A stretch of DNA of 64,000 nt, taken from Atrina japonica (lineage: Eukaryota > Mollusca > Bivalvia > Pterioida > Pinnidae). The stretch is taken from assembly GCA_030159075.1 (NCBI GenBank), contig BROG01000135.1:1216001-1280000 (forward strand), read 5' to 3'. Each line of letters starts with the position of its first letter. The stretch's first letter is position 1. The position numbers were made by a program, and so were the translations under genes. Of the stretch, positions 35,685 through 47,420 are shown in pieces. Under the pieces are notes generated by a model. The model saw only the letters and a list, made by a program, of their open reading frames with translations. It was not told where the DNA came from and did not search any database.

Positions 35685-36098
35685 ATCTCAGATACCAAAG
35701 TATAAATCACTTGGATGTCCAGGATATAGGTACAGTTTTTTTATTCCATTTTTTTCAGGACATAAATAATCATGAATTTATCCTTTAGTTGAACACACTA
35801 CACAAATAATCAGTTCTGCATAAGTGCTTTTGCATAAGTACATATGCACACATGTAGTACATATAGGTACAAATCTGGCAAAAAAATGGACAAACACTGA
35901 CCTCTTCAAATCAAGAGGTGTGATCAGGTGTCATGGAGGAGTAAGCATCCCTTGTCGACTGGTTGCACCCGCCGAGAGTCCACAGTCAAATTAAAATGAA
36001 ATACGTGAGGAACGACTCCTCGTCATAATTGGTACAGACGTCTCAACAACCGCCAATGGACAGGTAGCCTAACATTTCACTTTGTGAAACAGATATTT
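35685..36098 (-). mobile_element. PLE 3' terminus with an inserted 136-bp element
   Basis: Minus-strand copy of the last 280 bp of the PLE, from ATCTCAGATACCAAAGTATA (35690) to AACATTTCACTTTGTGAAAC. It is split by 136 bp (35735-35870) flanked by 11-bp direct repeats ATATAGGTACA (35724-35734 and 35871-35881). The insert starts with a T-rich run and has no recognised family. Confidence 0.85.
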
Positions 36099-36403
36099 AT
36101 ATCCATTCGTAATGCCAATGCTATATAGCCAAACAACATATCCAAATGCCAACTTTTTGCATAAAGTTAGATTGAATTGGTAATTGGCGGTGTGTGGTTT
36201 ATCATAATTACATAAACTAAGTATTGCCTTTTAGGCATTGTATGAATTAATAGATGATGGTCGACAAACTCAACCTATGAATAATTAAACATTTACCGCT
36301 GTGTCTCTCTTCTTTCCACCCCTTCCTCCAATACATGGAACCTTTTTTCCGAAATTTACAATCTCTGAGACATAAAAGCAATGTTGCCCCTACACTAACG
36401 TAC

Positions 36404-37530
<1,127 letters not shown>

Positions 37531-37680
37531 GTGGATTTTGATTTGATTTGATTTTTTTGTTTTACGCCATACTCAACAATCTTTCAGTCATATGATGGCA
37601 TCCAGTTTTTATTGGTGGAGGAGAAACCCCGGTCACCCGGGTAAAGACCACCGACCTTCCGCAAGATAGGGTGGTGGAAA
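37531..37680 (-). mobile_element. Second short interspersed repeat family
   Basis: Minus-strand copy. A (GATTT)n tail borders TTTTACGCCATACTCAACAA, then CATATGATGGCATCCAGTTT, GGTGGAGGAGAAACCCC and AAAGACCACCGACCTTCCGC. Related copies lie at 41584-41720, 49066-49171 and 61147-61275. All share the (AAATC)n-like or A-rich tail end; no tRNA-like head is visible, so they may be 5'-truncated SINEs. Confidence 0.7.
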
Positions 37681-38374
37681 GCTCAGACACTTTTCTGTGG
37701 ACACTTAGGTTTCCTTCCACATAAAGGACCCTCAAGCTAACATCAGTGTCAAAAAGAAACATTGACATAGGTAGACATACTTATGTATCAGCTGTTTTAA
37801 AATAAATAAAGTAGAGTAAAATCTAGAGTTTCCATTATCCATTTATACTTTTTACAACACCTAGATATTTTATATTTAATGAGCTAAGTTGAATTTTGAC
37901 TCTAGTAGTAGTTGGGGCATTGCATCAAAGTACGCTGTATCCCAGAGAGCAAGGTACTTCAGTACAATGTTTGATTGCACGATTTACATGAGAAATGACC
38001 ATCAATTGTAATTTCCAGGTAATAATAAGGATAATATCTGTTTACTTCGAGCTTATATATGTTTATGTAATTGATTTTAGCTTTTGTCCATTGGTGTTTT
38101 GTTTATTTATTTCGTAGCAGAAAACAATTATCTAGCATTCATTTACAGATACCTACAGCCAAGGTGGGGTCTAATAATATTAACACGTGTAGGTGTCTGT
38201 ACAAACACCATTTCGTAATCGTGTTATGGTAGGTGGCAGGTGAATGTATAAAATGAAAAAAAGTGTTTGAAGTCAATTGTTGTGATATAAAATTTAATAA
38301 ATACAAAAAGAAACAATTGTTGTGTGATTGAAGTGAAATTAAGTGACATACATGTCGAGTTACCTGTTCGATAT
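37681..38374. other. Intronic DNA, nothing recognised
   Basis: Nothing supported. Confidence 0.4.
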
Positions 38375-38590
38375 CGATTGTCTGTACCAACTATCACGAG
38401 TATTTTTCCTGAATTATTTCATTTTAATTCAACTTCCGAGTGACTGCAGATGTAGCCGATCAACAGGGGATGCTTACTCCTCAATGGTACCTGATTTCCA
38501 TAGGTTTGTGTTTGTCCTATAGTCACCAGATTTGTATATGTATCCTTGACATCCTGAAGATTTATATTTTAGTATCTGATATTTCATATG
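38375..38590 (+). mobile_element. PLE 3' terminus, decayed
   Basis: CGATCAACAGGGGATGCTTA, TACTCCTCAATGGTACCTGA, GTTTGTGTTTGTCC, CATCCTGAAGATTTATATTT and AGTATCTGATATTT are collinear with the PLE 3' end. Confidence 0.78.
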
Positions 38591-38604
38591 TATCAGATAT
38601 TTTA

Positions 38605-38705
38605 CAAATAAAGTGAATAATGGAGAGTCACGACCTAAGGAAATCTAGAGGTGGTATTAGGTGTCATGGAAAACTGCACAGCCTTTCCAACTAGTCACAC
38701 CTTCA
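38605..38705 (-). mobile_element. PLE 3' terminus in opposite orientation
   Basis: CACGACCTAAGGAAATCTAG, AGAGGTGG, GGTGTCATGGAAAAC and AACTAGTCACACC match the complement of the 3' region at low identity. With the previous copy it forms a tail-to-tail pair about 15 bp apart. Confidence 0.55.
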
Positions 38706-38954
38706 GAGTGTGCGCAAAACAAATATATCAAGTTTCTTTGATAAATTCATTTGATTTAAATCATTTGGCTTTTTCGGTTTTACTGTTTGTAGTCGCTCAA
38801 TGATACGTGCGTGCGAGTGGATCAATTCTACGTCCAAGTTCTACTTCAGACATCTGTAAAACAGGAAATGTATGTTTCATATTTATGTATTGGTCTGGTA
38901 ATTAAGACGCATTCGATTGCAATAACACACACATATACAACACATCACAAAACA

Positions 38955-38956
<2 letters not shown>

Positions 38957-39047
<91 letters not shown>
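38957..39047. repeat. (CA)n-(TA)n microsatellite
   Basis: About 28 bp of AC repeat followed by about 62 bp of AT repeat. Confidence 0.96.
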
Positions 39048-39675
39048 TTTAGTCTAAATAATCCGATTGATTATTCTCTCAAGAAAGGAATATACAAATT
39101 TCTATATTTGTTTCCAAATATGACATTATCAATATGCAGTGCAAATTGATTCTTTAACATGGGCTTTAAAAGGATTGCCTCATGCATAAGAACTGCTCAG
39201 CTTGTTTGAAATGAAAAGCATTTTTATTTTCTATTACTATGACATTAGACAGTTTTCTCCTTTTAATCTCTTTGGATTTATAGTTTAGCATTTTGCAGGG
39301 GTGTATTGTAGGCGTTTTCATTTGATCTCGGATAATTCTATGAATATTTATTTTATTCTGAAAACTACAGAAATCAGATCGCAGATCTTTAGAATTTGTT
39401 ATTTATAATTCTAATTAAAAAAACCGCTGACACACATTTAGAGTGTTATTGATTAACCTATGTGTACTGCAGTTCGGGTCAAATTAATGACCGAAATGCA
39501 CGGGTAGGCTAGCGTTTTACATAATTCCGAGAACTGAACCCGTGTGAACTACAGTCTGGTTCATACAATTAGCGGAAAATACATTGGGAGTCAGGCGTTA
39601 TACAGTATCACTGGTACCGATATTACGCCTTGAAAGAAATGTGAATTTAATCTAGCATATATTAAACATTTTCGT
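39048..39675. other. Intronic DNA, nothing recognised
   Basis: Nothing supported. Confidence 0.4.
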
Positions 39676-39686
39676 TCATAATTTGA

Positions 39687-39875
39687 TGTTTGTTTTGTTT
39701 GTTTATTGTTGTTTAACGTCCCACTCAAGAACATTTCACTCATATAGAGACGTCAACAAATTCCGGTGAAGGTCTTCAAATTTTGGCCTATGCTCGACAC
39801 TTAAGGTCATTGAGCAGTGAGGGTTCTCACGGTCAAGAGTCGAGCGCGCTACCGACTAAGCCAGGCCGGCTACGG
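39687..39875 (-). mobile_element. tRNA-derived SINE with internal deletion
   Basis: Minus-strand copy of the family at 31722. The tail TTTATTGTTGTTTAACGTCC starts near 39700 and the tRNA-like head ends at AGCCAGGCCGGC. About 100 bp, including the B-box side of the head, is missing where GGGTTCTCACGG joins. Perfect 11-bp direct repeats TCATAATTTGA at 39676-39686 and 39876-39886 flank it. Confidence 0.9.
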
Positions 39876-39886
39876 TCATAATTTGA

Positions 39887-40585
39887 CGAAAGTAAAAAAT
39901 AAGAAATGTTTCAAAACAAATCATACCTTATTTATCTCCGAGTGCTTCATCAAATACAACTAAACAAATATTATTCTCTGTGTTTACCTTTCTTTAGCAA
40001 TGTATATGTCTATCAATCTAGCTTTCTATTTTTATAAAATTAATTTCAGTTATCAGACAATTTTACGTGATTCTACAAATAAAGAATTTTGAAAAAAATA
40101 TATAACCTCTATTGAAATTGATTCAGTCTGTTACACATAGGCACGTGAAGACAAATGCTTTGTACTTTAAATACTTGTAAAAATGATGTGAATTCTAGAT
40201 AAATGTAGCTTTGAGCAAACGGCAATGACTTCCTGGTAGACTCGCGTTTAATTTAGTATGGGATACCGGAAGTTAAGAGTTCGTTTGATGATCACAGTGC
40301 ACTGACATTTTCGTACTTCCTTGTACTTAGCCATATCAAACACTAATGTAATGTTTGTCATTTCATCGGGCGCTTGACGTACGTCATGACTCTTTCGGAT
40401 AGTCGTAGCACGTGAATGAACTCTATTGGCATTGGAAGCTAATGAACTATACAAGCCTTGTATTCTTTATGGAACGCAGAACAAAAATAAAAAGCGTTTC
40501 CGGGAAAGTTGATTATTCCCGGTATGTTGTTATCGTTGTGTAAAGTTATTGCGTAAGCATTTAGAATATTTCAGTATACAATATT
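39887..40585. other. Intronic DNA, nothing recognised
   Basis: Nothing supported. Confidence 0.4.
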
Positions 40586-40593
40586 CGCAATTT

Positions 40594-40650
40594 TTGTATC
40601 CTGGGCAACATGGGTATCTTGAAGATTTATACTTTTGTATCCAAGAGTTT
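40594..40650 (+). mobile_element. PLE terminus tip
   Basis: TTTGTATCCTGGGCAACATG then ATCTTGAAGATTTATACTTT and TGTATC is a short diverged copy of the PLE end. Confidence 0.6.
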
Positions 40651-41065
40651 TAAATATAACTTAACAACACGGTTTGACAATGTTTTTCCCCTAAACCATG
40701 TAACACTTTCCTTGCATCTATGGTACTTTATTATAAATTCAACGCATTTCCAAAACATCGATTACCACTTTGTCAAATTGGTTAATTTATTTGAATGACT
40801 TACTCTTGAGTGATTTCAGGAGTCTGTGATACAAGTTAACTAATAGATAGATTTATGTTGCTTCGGTTACTGAAAATAAGATGTATAGGAAGTAGTCCAT
40901 CTCTAGATTACAAATATTTAGCAGGATAAATTGATTGGATTTGTAACATAGCACATCTGCAGAATTGATCATTTTTAAGGATTCCAAATATATATCTTTT
41001 TCATTCTCGTTCATTTCCAATTCAAGTGTGAGATGTAGTTAACATTTATTATTTGTTATTTTTGT

Positions 41066-41485
41066 ATGTGCACAACATATGAAGATTTCATATACAGAGG
41101 TAAACTACTCACTGACAAATTATTGACACAGGGATATCGAAAACCGCGCTTAATGTCAACGTTCCGCAAATTTTACGGTCGGTATAATAGTCTTGTTTGC
41201 GACTACTCTGTTTTACTAAGTGAAATGTTGAGTTGCCTTTTCGTTGGCGGTTGTTGAGACTTCTGTACCAATTGTGACGAGGATACACTCCTCACTTGTT
41301 TCGTTGGACTTGACTGTGGATTCACTGCGGGTGTGACCGGTCGACAGGGGATGCTTACTCCTCCATGGCACCTAATCCCACCTCTTGGTTTCCAGAGGTC
41401 CGTGTTTGTCCATTTTTACCGGATTTGTATCTGTGTCCTGGACATTCTATTGATTTATACTTTGGTATCTGAATTTTTTTATTTT
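41066..41485 (+). mobile_element. PLE 3' fragment with RT thumb C-terminus
   Basis: The fragment starts within the RT thumb (TGCACAACATATGAAGATTT) and runs to the terminus TTTGGTATCTGAATTTTTTT. The open frame 41066-41257 supplies the C-terminal residues missing from the 7.3-kb copy (KLLTQGYRKPRLMSTFRKFY, then SEMLSCLFVGGC) and ends at TGA 41255-41257. Past this TGA the same frame stays open for about 80 codons and is cysteine-rich. Confidence 0.9.
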
Positions 41486-41583
41486 GATGTCAAGCGATAG
41501 AGTAGACATTTCTTTTTTCAAGACATTTAATAATAATTACGCTAGGGTCATTTCGAATTGAGTGGGAAAGTTTGCCAGTTTTC

Positions 41584-41720
41584 TTGCGGAAGGTCGGTGG
41601 TCTTTACCCGGGTAAACGGGATTTCTCCTCCACCAATAAAAACTGGACGCCATCATATGACTGAAAAATTGTTGAGTATGGCGTAAAACAAAAAATCAAA
41701 TCAAATCAAATCAAAAATAA
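41584..41720 (+). mobile_element. Second short interspersed repeat family, + copy
   Basis: TTGCGGAAGGTCGGTGGTCT through TCCTCCACCAATAAAAACTG and TGAGTATGGCGTAAAACAAA to a tail of four AAATC repeats. It is a near mirror of the copy at 37531. Confidence 0.8.
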
Positions 41721-41814
41721 TAATTACGCAGCGGGGAAAACACTCTTTACCGGAATACCTTTGTCTTATCTTATATTTATACCGATATTTTATTAAAGTT
41801 CGAAGAGAAATAGG

Positions 41815-41829
41815 TCACACACACATGCG

Positions 41830-41928
<99 letters not shown>

Positions 41929-41930
41929 GT
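41815..41930. repeat. (CA)n-(TA)n microsatellite
   Basis: About 90 bp of CA repeat followed by about 24 bp of TA repeat, directly upstream of a truncated PLE terminus. Confidence 0.96.
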
Positions 41931-41944
41931 GTATATTGTATGCT

Positions 41945-42037
41945 TTCCAGAGGTTCGTGTGTGTCCATTTTTACCAGGTTTGTGCCTATATCCTGGGCAT
42001 CTTGGGGATTTATGTTTTGGTTTGCGATTTTTATGTA
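41945..42037 (+). mobile_element. PLE terminus next to microsatellite
   Basis: TTTCCAGAGGTTCGTGTGTG, CCATTTTTACCAGGTTTGTG and the end TATGTTTTGGTTTGCGATTT form a diverged last 90 bp of the PLE, starting about 15 bp after the (CA)n-(TA)n tract. Confidence 0.82.
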
Positions 42038-42074
42038 TTACAATGCATGAACTCTGTAAGGAGGAGATAATACA

Positions 42075-42172
42075 AAAAATCTCAGATACCAAAGTATAAA
42101 TCAATAGAATGTCCTGGACATCGATAAAACTCCGGTAAAAATGGACAAACACGGACCTCTGGAAACCAAGAT
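42075..42172 (-). mobile_element. PLE terminus, inverted, inside a duplicated host segment
   Basis: AAATCTCAGATACCAAAGTA to CACGGACCTCTGGAAACCAAG is a well-preserved last 95 bp of the PLE on the minus strand. Host-like text on its two sides recurs at 42262-42365 (CATGAACTCTGTAAGGAG and TGTCGTCCTGACT), so the insertion came with duplication of about 200 bp. Confidence 0.88.
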
Positions 42173-42500
42173 AATGTCGTCCTGACTAACAGCATTGACA
42201 TTTTATCAAATCACCGATAATTACTCGAAATTCGAGGTTTCTGAGATTTTTTTATATATATATTACAAAGCATGAACTCTGTAAGGAGAAGATAAATGTC
42301 GTCCTGACTTATGGCATTGACATTTTATAAAATCGCCGATAATTACTCGAAATTCGAGGTTTCGGGAGTGAAATATAAAGGAATAAACAAATCGGGACTT
42401 CGAATCGACTTCGAGGTTTCGACGATAGAGAGATCAAGATATAATTTACTGAATTTACGAATGACAAAATCGGGACCTGTACGAGACTTCGAGGTTTCTA
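42173..42500. repeat. Duplicated segment with pogo-like internal text
   Basis: Two copies of TGTCGTCCTGACT...ATTGACATTTTAT...ACTCGAAATTCGAGGTTTC lie at about 42175-42242 and 42297-42363. Recurrent CTTCGAGGTTTC phrases to 42500 resemble internal sequence of pogo-type elements, an inference by style only. Confidence 0.6.
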
Positions 42501-43240
42501 CAGCCATCGAGAGTTTATCATATCTTTGCTTTGTTTGTTTTAACCAAATCAGGTTGTTTTAATATAAATAAACACAATGTTTTGTTTTCCGCGATGACTC
42601 AGTTAGTGATCGAAATGAGTCCTAGAACCAAATAAGTACACAGATTGACAATGATTTACGTAATCACTATCGCGATCAGGTTTCTCTTGATTAGATTTGA
42701 TTAGATATCTGATCATTTATGGTGTTTCGATAGAACTGTAAACAACCGCAAATGAAAATAAATGTAATAATTCATTTTTTTAAATAATATATGACGAACA
42801 ATGTAGTTACTATGGAAACAATTTCATCTGTTGTCACATGAGCACAAAAGCACATAGTATCTAACTATTTTCGATTCATTCAATTGGCATATTTGTTTTA
42901 CATACAACAAAATGCTTATCCTAAATGTATCGAGATAAAATTATAAAAAATACCCATGTATTGTTGGTACGCATACATACTGTTCTGCTTGGACACCCAG
43001 CCTTCAGTATCCAAAATCTTAGAACTTGAGAATAGTTACATTAATCATAAACATGGCATGTTTTGCTTTTCGAACGTTATCAATTTTGACTATTTAGCAA
43101 TTTATGTATTAGTCTATTCGTTTCTTTCAGATATAACAACGGTATACTAGATAGTCTATTTGAGAAGTAGAAACAGTTCCCATGGAAACAAAAAACTTTT
43201 AATTTTACTTTTTAAACATTTAAATTTTATTTCATTACAG
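42501..43240. other. Intronic DNA before exon 2
   Basis: Two X-box-like motifs occur: GTTACTATGGAAAC at 42806-42819 and GTTCCCATGGAAAC at 43176-43189. No other feature is seen. Confidence 0.4.
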
Positions 43241-43266
43241 GTATCCAGGGAGGAATAAACACAAAG
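43241..43266 (+). CDS. Exon 2 of the putative secreted-protein gene
   Basis: A 26-bp microexon between TTTCATTACAG and GTAAGA. It enters in phase 1, as exon 1 leaves, and exits in phase 0. The join gives KG-IQGGINTK. Both splice sites are near consensus. Microexons this small are easily created by chance, so support rests on the phase match with the exons on both sides. Confidence 0.5.
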
Positions 43267-45404
43267 GTAAGATAAAATTATCAATACATATAAATTCAAT
43301 GTTTTATTATGTGTGTTTTATGTGTGTATGTGTTTGCATATAAAAGTCTGCATGTCTTTGTATTTATAGAAAAAAATATATATATTATTCACAGTAGTAT
43401 CCAATAGCGTAGTGGATGACTCTTCTAGTCGATTCTACCCAGAATCGTATGATAAAGGCAGGTTTGTATGTAAGATGTGATGTCATTCACAAATTTGGAC
43501 ACGTGGTTTTCAACGGGTACCACCGGTATTTCTCAACCACAGCCAGCACCACTTAACGGCAAAATCAGAACCAACGTGAGCTTATATCACCTAAAAAGTT
43601 GTTCCTTAATTTTTGCACATTATAATCATATCAATTGAGAATGAATGGTTTTCCAATGAAATACATGTATATTATACAGACAGAAATATACTGTAAAAGT
43701 GTCATCACAGAAATGTGTGGTACCAATGCGCTTTTACGTCCTTTTTATTGCGCAATCACACATATTGTAACGGAAAATGACATTTCTGTCTTCACGCATT
43801 CAGGGTTACTCATATAATTTATATAAGCCATTAATAACAAAGGCTCTTTGTTAAGTTATTTTCCATTTTACTCGATTTAGTGATGTTCAACCCATCAAGT
43901 AAGTTAAAATAATAAAATAATACAAACTAAAAAAAAAAACAAGAACCAAAAATTAATAATAACAAAAAAAAAAAAAAACAAAAAAAAAACAGAAGTTTAC
44001 GCCAAAGTTAAATTTTGATACCATGTAAAAATGTTTAGTGGTACATTCTACTTCATAAAGGCAGAATGTTTAGAATGATCAAAATAAATAATGTGATTTA
44101 TATCCAGGACGATACCTTATTTCTTCGGAAAATATATTTTCCGGGAAATCATTTACGTCGTCATGTTGGGTACATCGTCTTATTTCCTGAATATCAAATA
44201 GGCTTATTGATCTATTGTTCGGGTTGAATATCATTGCGTATTATAAGGCATTTTCTTTGTGTTTCATTTCATACCGTGTCGCTATTATTTACGGTATCAA
44301 AGACAAACAAACATATCCAAGATTTCCAATAAGGATATTTATCTCACACACGAAATCGATATTCTTCTGATCGGTTTCTACGGACGATCTACTGAGACCT
44401 ATACTTAATGTCGTGCATAAAACGTAAATCATTCGCTGAATGATTTATCGTCAACTTGTTAACCCTATCAACTATAATACACTCAACCAAATCAAATTGA
44501 AATTATCGTTTATTGTAAATTGTGGGGGTTGAAATGTAGAATTATCCAAATTTATTCCCATGACGCAACTACGTGAGAAAACTATTCACTGCAAGACCAG
44601 CTGCCATGCAATTGAAAGTAATTATTTTAATTATTTGCGGGATTTATTTTTAAAAAAGGATCTCGTTAGAAAGATGAACTATAGAATAGATGAAGCATAA
44701 ATAATTTTCAGGGCGATAATGAAGATTGGTAATTATTTTTAGCAACTTTTATTTACCTTTCTGCATTTTAATTAAGAAGTGGAATCAATTTCCAGTCTGG
44801 TATAATCTTATGATTATGTGGAAAGTAAAATTACCTGGAAAAAACTTATATGGAAAGAACGCCGGATGTTTATGTTAATCAACTAGAGCATATTATATCT
44901 AAATGCAGAGGAACACCCCAGATTAATAACTTCAGTTTTAGAAACTTACAAATCAAAGGAATGTAGTAAAACTTAATGTAAAATTCGAATTCTGTTGAGA
45001 CGGGAGATAAGAAAATAAAAGCAATGTGTGAAATGCAATATCTTTTGTGAACGTTAAACATAAAGGTAAATGATATTATCCGGGAATGGATAAGTCCTGT
45101 AGATAATTTCCCAAGCGCCCAATGTTGTAAATTAAATTAGCGATCTTTTTCTAACTTAATGGTATTTGCATACATTTGTAGCCAAGGATACTTGGTATCT
45201 AGACAGTAATCAAATGCATGTTTGTTCTACAAGATAGTTTACTAGACAAAAAGTAGAACATCCTCTATTTCCTTATGAACATGCGATAATTTGAAATATG
45301 ATTAAATGAATAATTTGGCTAATACAACCAAAATTTGCAAGGCACTACATGACTTCCGTTCGTCTACAAATTAAATTGAAAGTGATCGAGTAGTTATAAT
45401 TGGT
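43267..45404. other. Intronic DNA, nothing firmly recognised
   Basis: A tRNA-like phrase near 43398-43450 (GCGTAGTGGATGACTC) may be a decayed SINE head. At 43926-43995 there is an A-rich low-complexity run. No gene is seen. Confidence 0.4.
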
Positions 45405-45590
45405 ATAAATACAAAATTCAGATACCCAAGTATTTACGGTTGGAGGGTCTTGAGACAGCATACACATTCCGTGAACAATATACAAACACATACCTCCCTC
45501 CAGTGTGGGGTCAGGTACCACAGAGGAGTAAGCATAGCATAATGACCGCCGACACCAGTCCAAGGTCAAATTGAAATGAATACAATATGC
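45405..45590 (-). mobile_element. PLE 3' terminus, decayed
   Basis: TTCAGATACCCAAGTAT, then GTGGGGTCAGGTACCACAG, GAGGAGTAAGCATAGC and CAAGGTCAAATTGAAATGAA follow the minus-strand order of the PLE end at reduced identity, with the middle rearranged. Confidence 0.65.
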
Positions 45591-47225
45591 AAAACAAAAG
45601 AAAAAAATCCCATCACAATAATTAAGATAATCTATTTATAGAAGTCACAGTAAGAAATCGTTTACGTACTACAAGATAAGCTACCCTTCAATATTGATTT
45701 AAGTTTTGATTAGATTCCGTAAACAAGTTCCTGGACGTATTCGTCTTTTAATATCATTCTATGTATTTGCCCAACGATATATGCAAATGAAGCCCCTATA
45801 CTGTAAAATACAAACTTATCTTAAATGTTAAAAATAGTAAGTAATGTGGATAATTCTGTTTTGCTAAAATGAGACGACAAAATAGCAATGCATCCGGATT
45901 GTAACTATAAACATCATTGCTATTATTCAAATTTCAGTGCTTAATATCTATTTAAAAATGAATGAAGGATTAGCTTTCACAAGTTTGCAATCTATTGAGA
46001 AATGATATGGTTCGACTATATAATCCGCAAAGCGGATTATAAAAATGTGCGCCGCGTTATTTCTCAGTACATAGCAAAATAATTAGTAATTTGATACTAA
46101 GTTAAAATACTTATAATTTAATCCAACAAAAAAACTATTCGGCTTTACATTTTAATGTTTATCTAAAAACGTTAACTGAACATAACAATGAAAGCGGAAG
46201 AATATATCCGCTACTGTTGGTTGCCATTAGCAACAGCCAACATTGAATGTTAGTCAGCCATACTGAATCAGTGGAGGCGACACACAATTTAACGATGGCT
46301 GTTTATGGAAAGAAAAAAATATCTATTTAGATTTAGGTGAAAGATAGAGTTAACAAATCAAAAGTTAGACAGAAGTGCAGTCGACAAATTATGGGAGCTT
46401 AAAGTGAAATAAGAATACTTGGGATCTTCATCTATTTGATTAGAGCATTTCTTGAAGTGGGTGTGTCTAAGGAACCTAACCATTTTATCGAGAAATATAA
46501 GAAATGCAGCGACCAATCACAGTTGCTGTCTTATACAACAATTAAATAATAAACAAATACATTTTTCAAAGTCGTTGTAGTGAGTTTAGCTTGAGCCTAT
46601 ATCTAGGTTAATGTTATAGAACCAAGTTTATAATCTTGAAAAACCCATATTTTAGTTCAATTACCGAAATTGTTGTTTTCCCACCCATTTCTGATTTCAG
46701 CAATTGTTGCATCGATGCAAGTGCTACACGCCAATTATTTACAACAGACTGATAATATCGTTTACTAGTTGGTATGTGTGGGTAGTCTGCACAAGGGAAA
46801 TCAAAGCAGTTGCTGACAGATCAAAGCATATTATAAATCCGCCTCCGCACTCGTTTGTATTTCAGTCTAATGTTACCCTCCTGTCTGGATGCATTCTATA
46901 CACATCTCGAGAAGTACTCAAAATTCCTTTATGTCAAATTAAGGCTCATTTATATCCGTTTTAAGTGTGACGTAAGAATGTTAAGATAGCTATATAAATA
47001 TCAATAACACTTGCCGCTCTCTTAATTATGTTCTTTTATTTGCCGAGTAAATCTGGACATTACTGTGCGATCAATTAGCGAGCAGAGGAAGATTTCTGAA
47101 GAAGTTCTTCAGTGCAATGGCTTTAGTTATGAACTCAAACGTAATACCTTTTGACATTTACAGTGCGGCTGCATTTTGACATTTATGTACGGACATATTG
47201 TGTTCACTGAATAAAAACATTTATT
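45591..47225. other. Intronic DNA with hairpin and X-box-like motif
   Basis: ATAATCCGC-AAA-GCGGATTAT at 46020-46040 is a perfect 9-bp stem, nested in a longer weak palindrome (GAGAAAT near 45997, ATTTCTC near 46070). GTTGCCATTAGCAAC at 46220-46234 fits the RFX X-box. An 86-codon open frame at 46704-46964 follows an acceptor-like TTTCAG but its phase does not fit the gene model. Confidence 0.45.
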
Positions 47226-47227
47226 TA

Positions 47228-47420
47228 AATGGACTTTAGCTGTGTTGACCAAAAATATTTTGATTTTTTTCTACTTTTACTACTTATACTTGATGTACAG
47301 TAACAAAAAGAAGCTATATACATGCATAAACAAGCTTGAATTCCTATATATTCTATGAAAATAAGATAAGGCCCAGTGTGGTATTCATAAACAAATACTA
47401 AGGTTGAGTTAGTCAACTGC
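47228..47420 (+). repeat. Interspersed repeat R, intact arrangement
   Basis: TTTAGCTGTGTTGACCAAAA, CTACTTTTACTACTTATACTTG, TGATGTACAGTAACAAA, AAAATAAGATAAGG and GGTTGAGTTAGTCAACTGCA recur at 59534-60350, where a tetranucleotide array splits them, and in part at 52150-52270 on the minus strand. The class is unknown. Confidence 0.65.

Noticed and set aside
46701..46964. Possible exon with acceptor TTTCAG and an 86-codon open frame
   Set aside because: With the best donor (46772) it would leave in phase 2, which does not fit exon 3; no domain is recognised.
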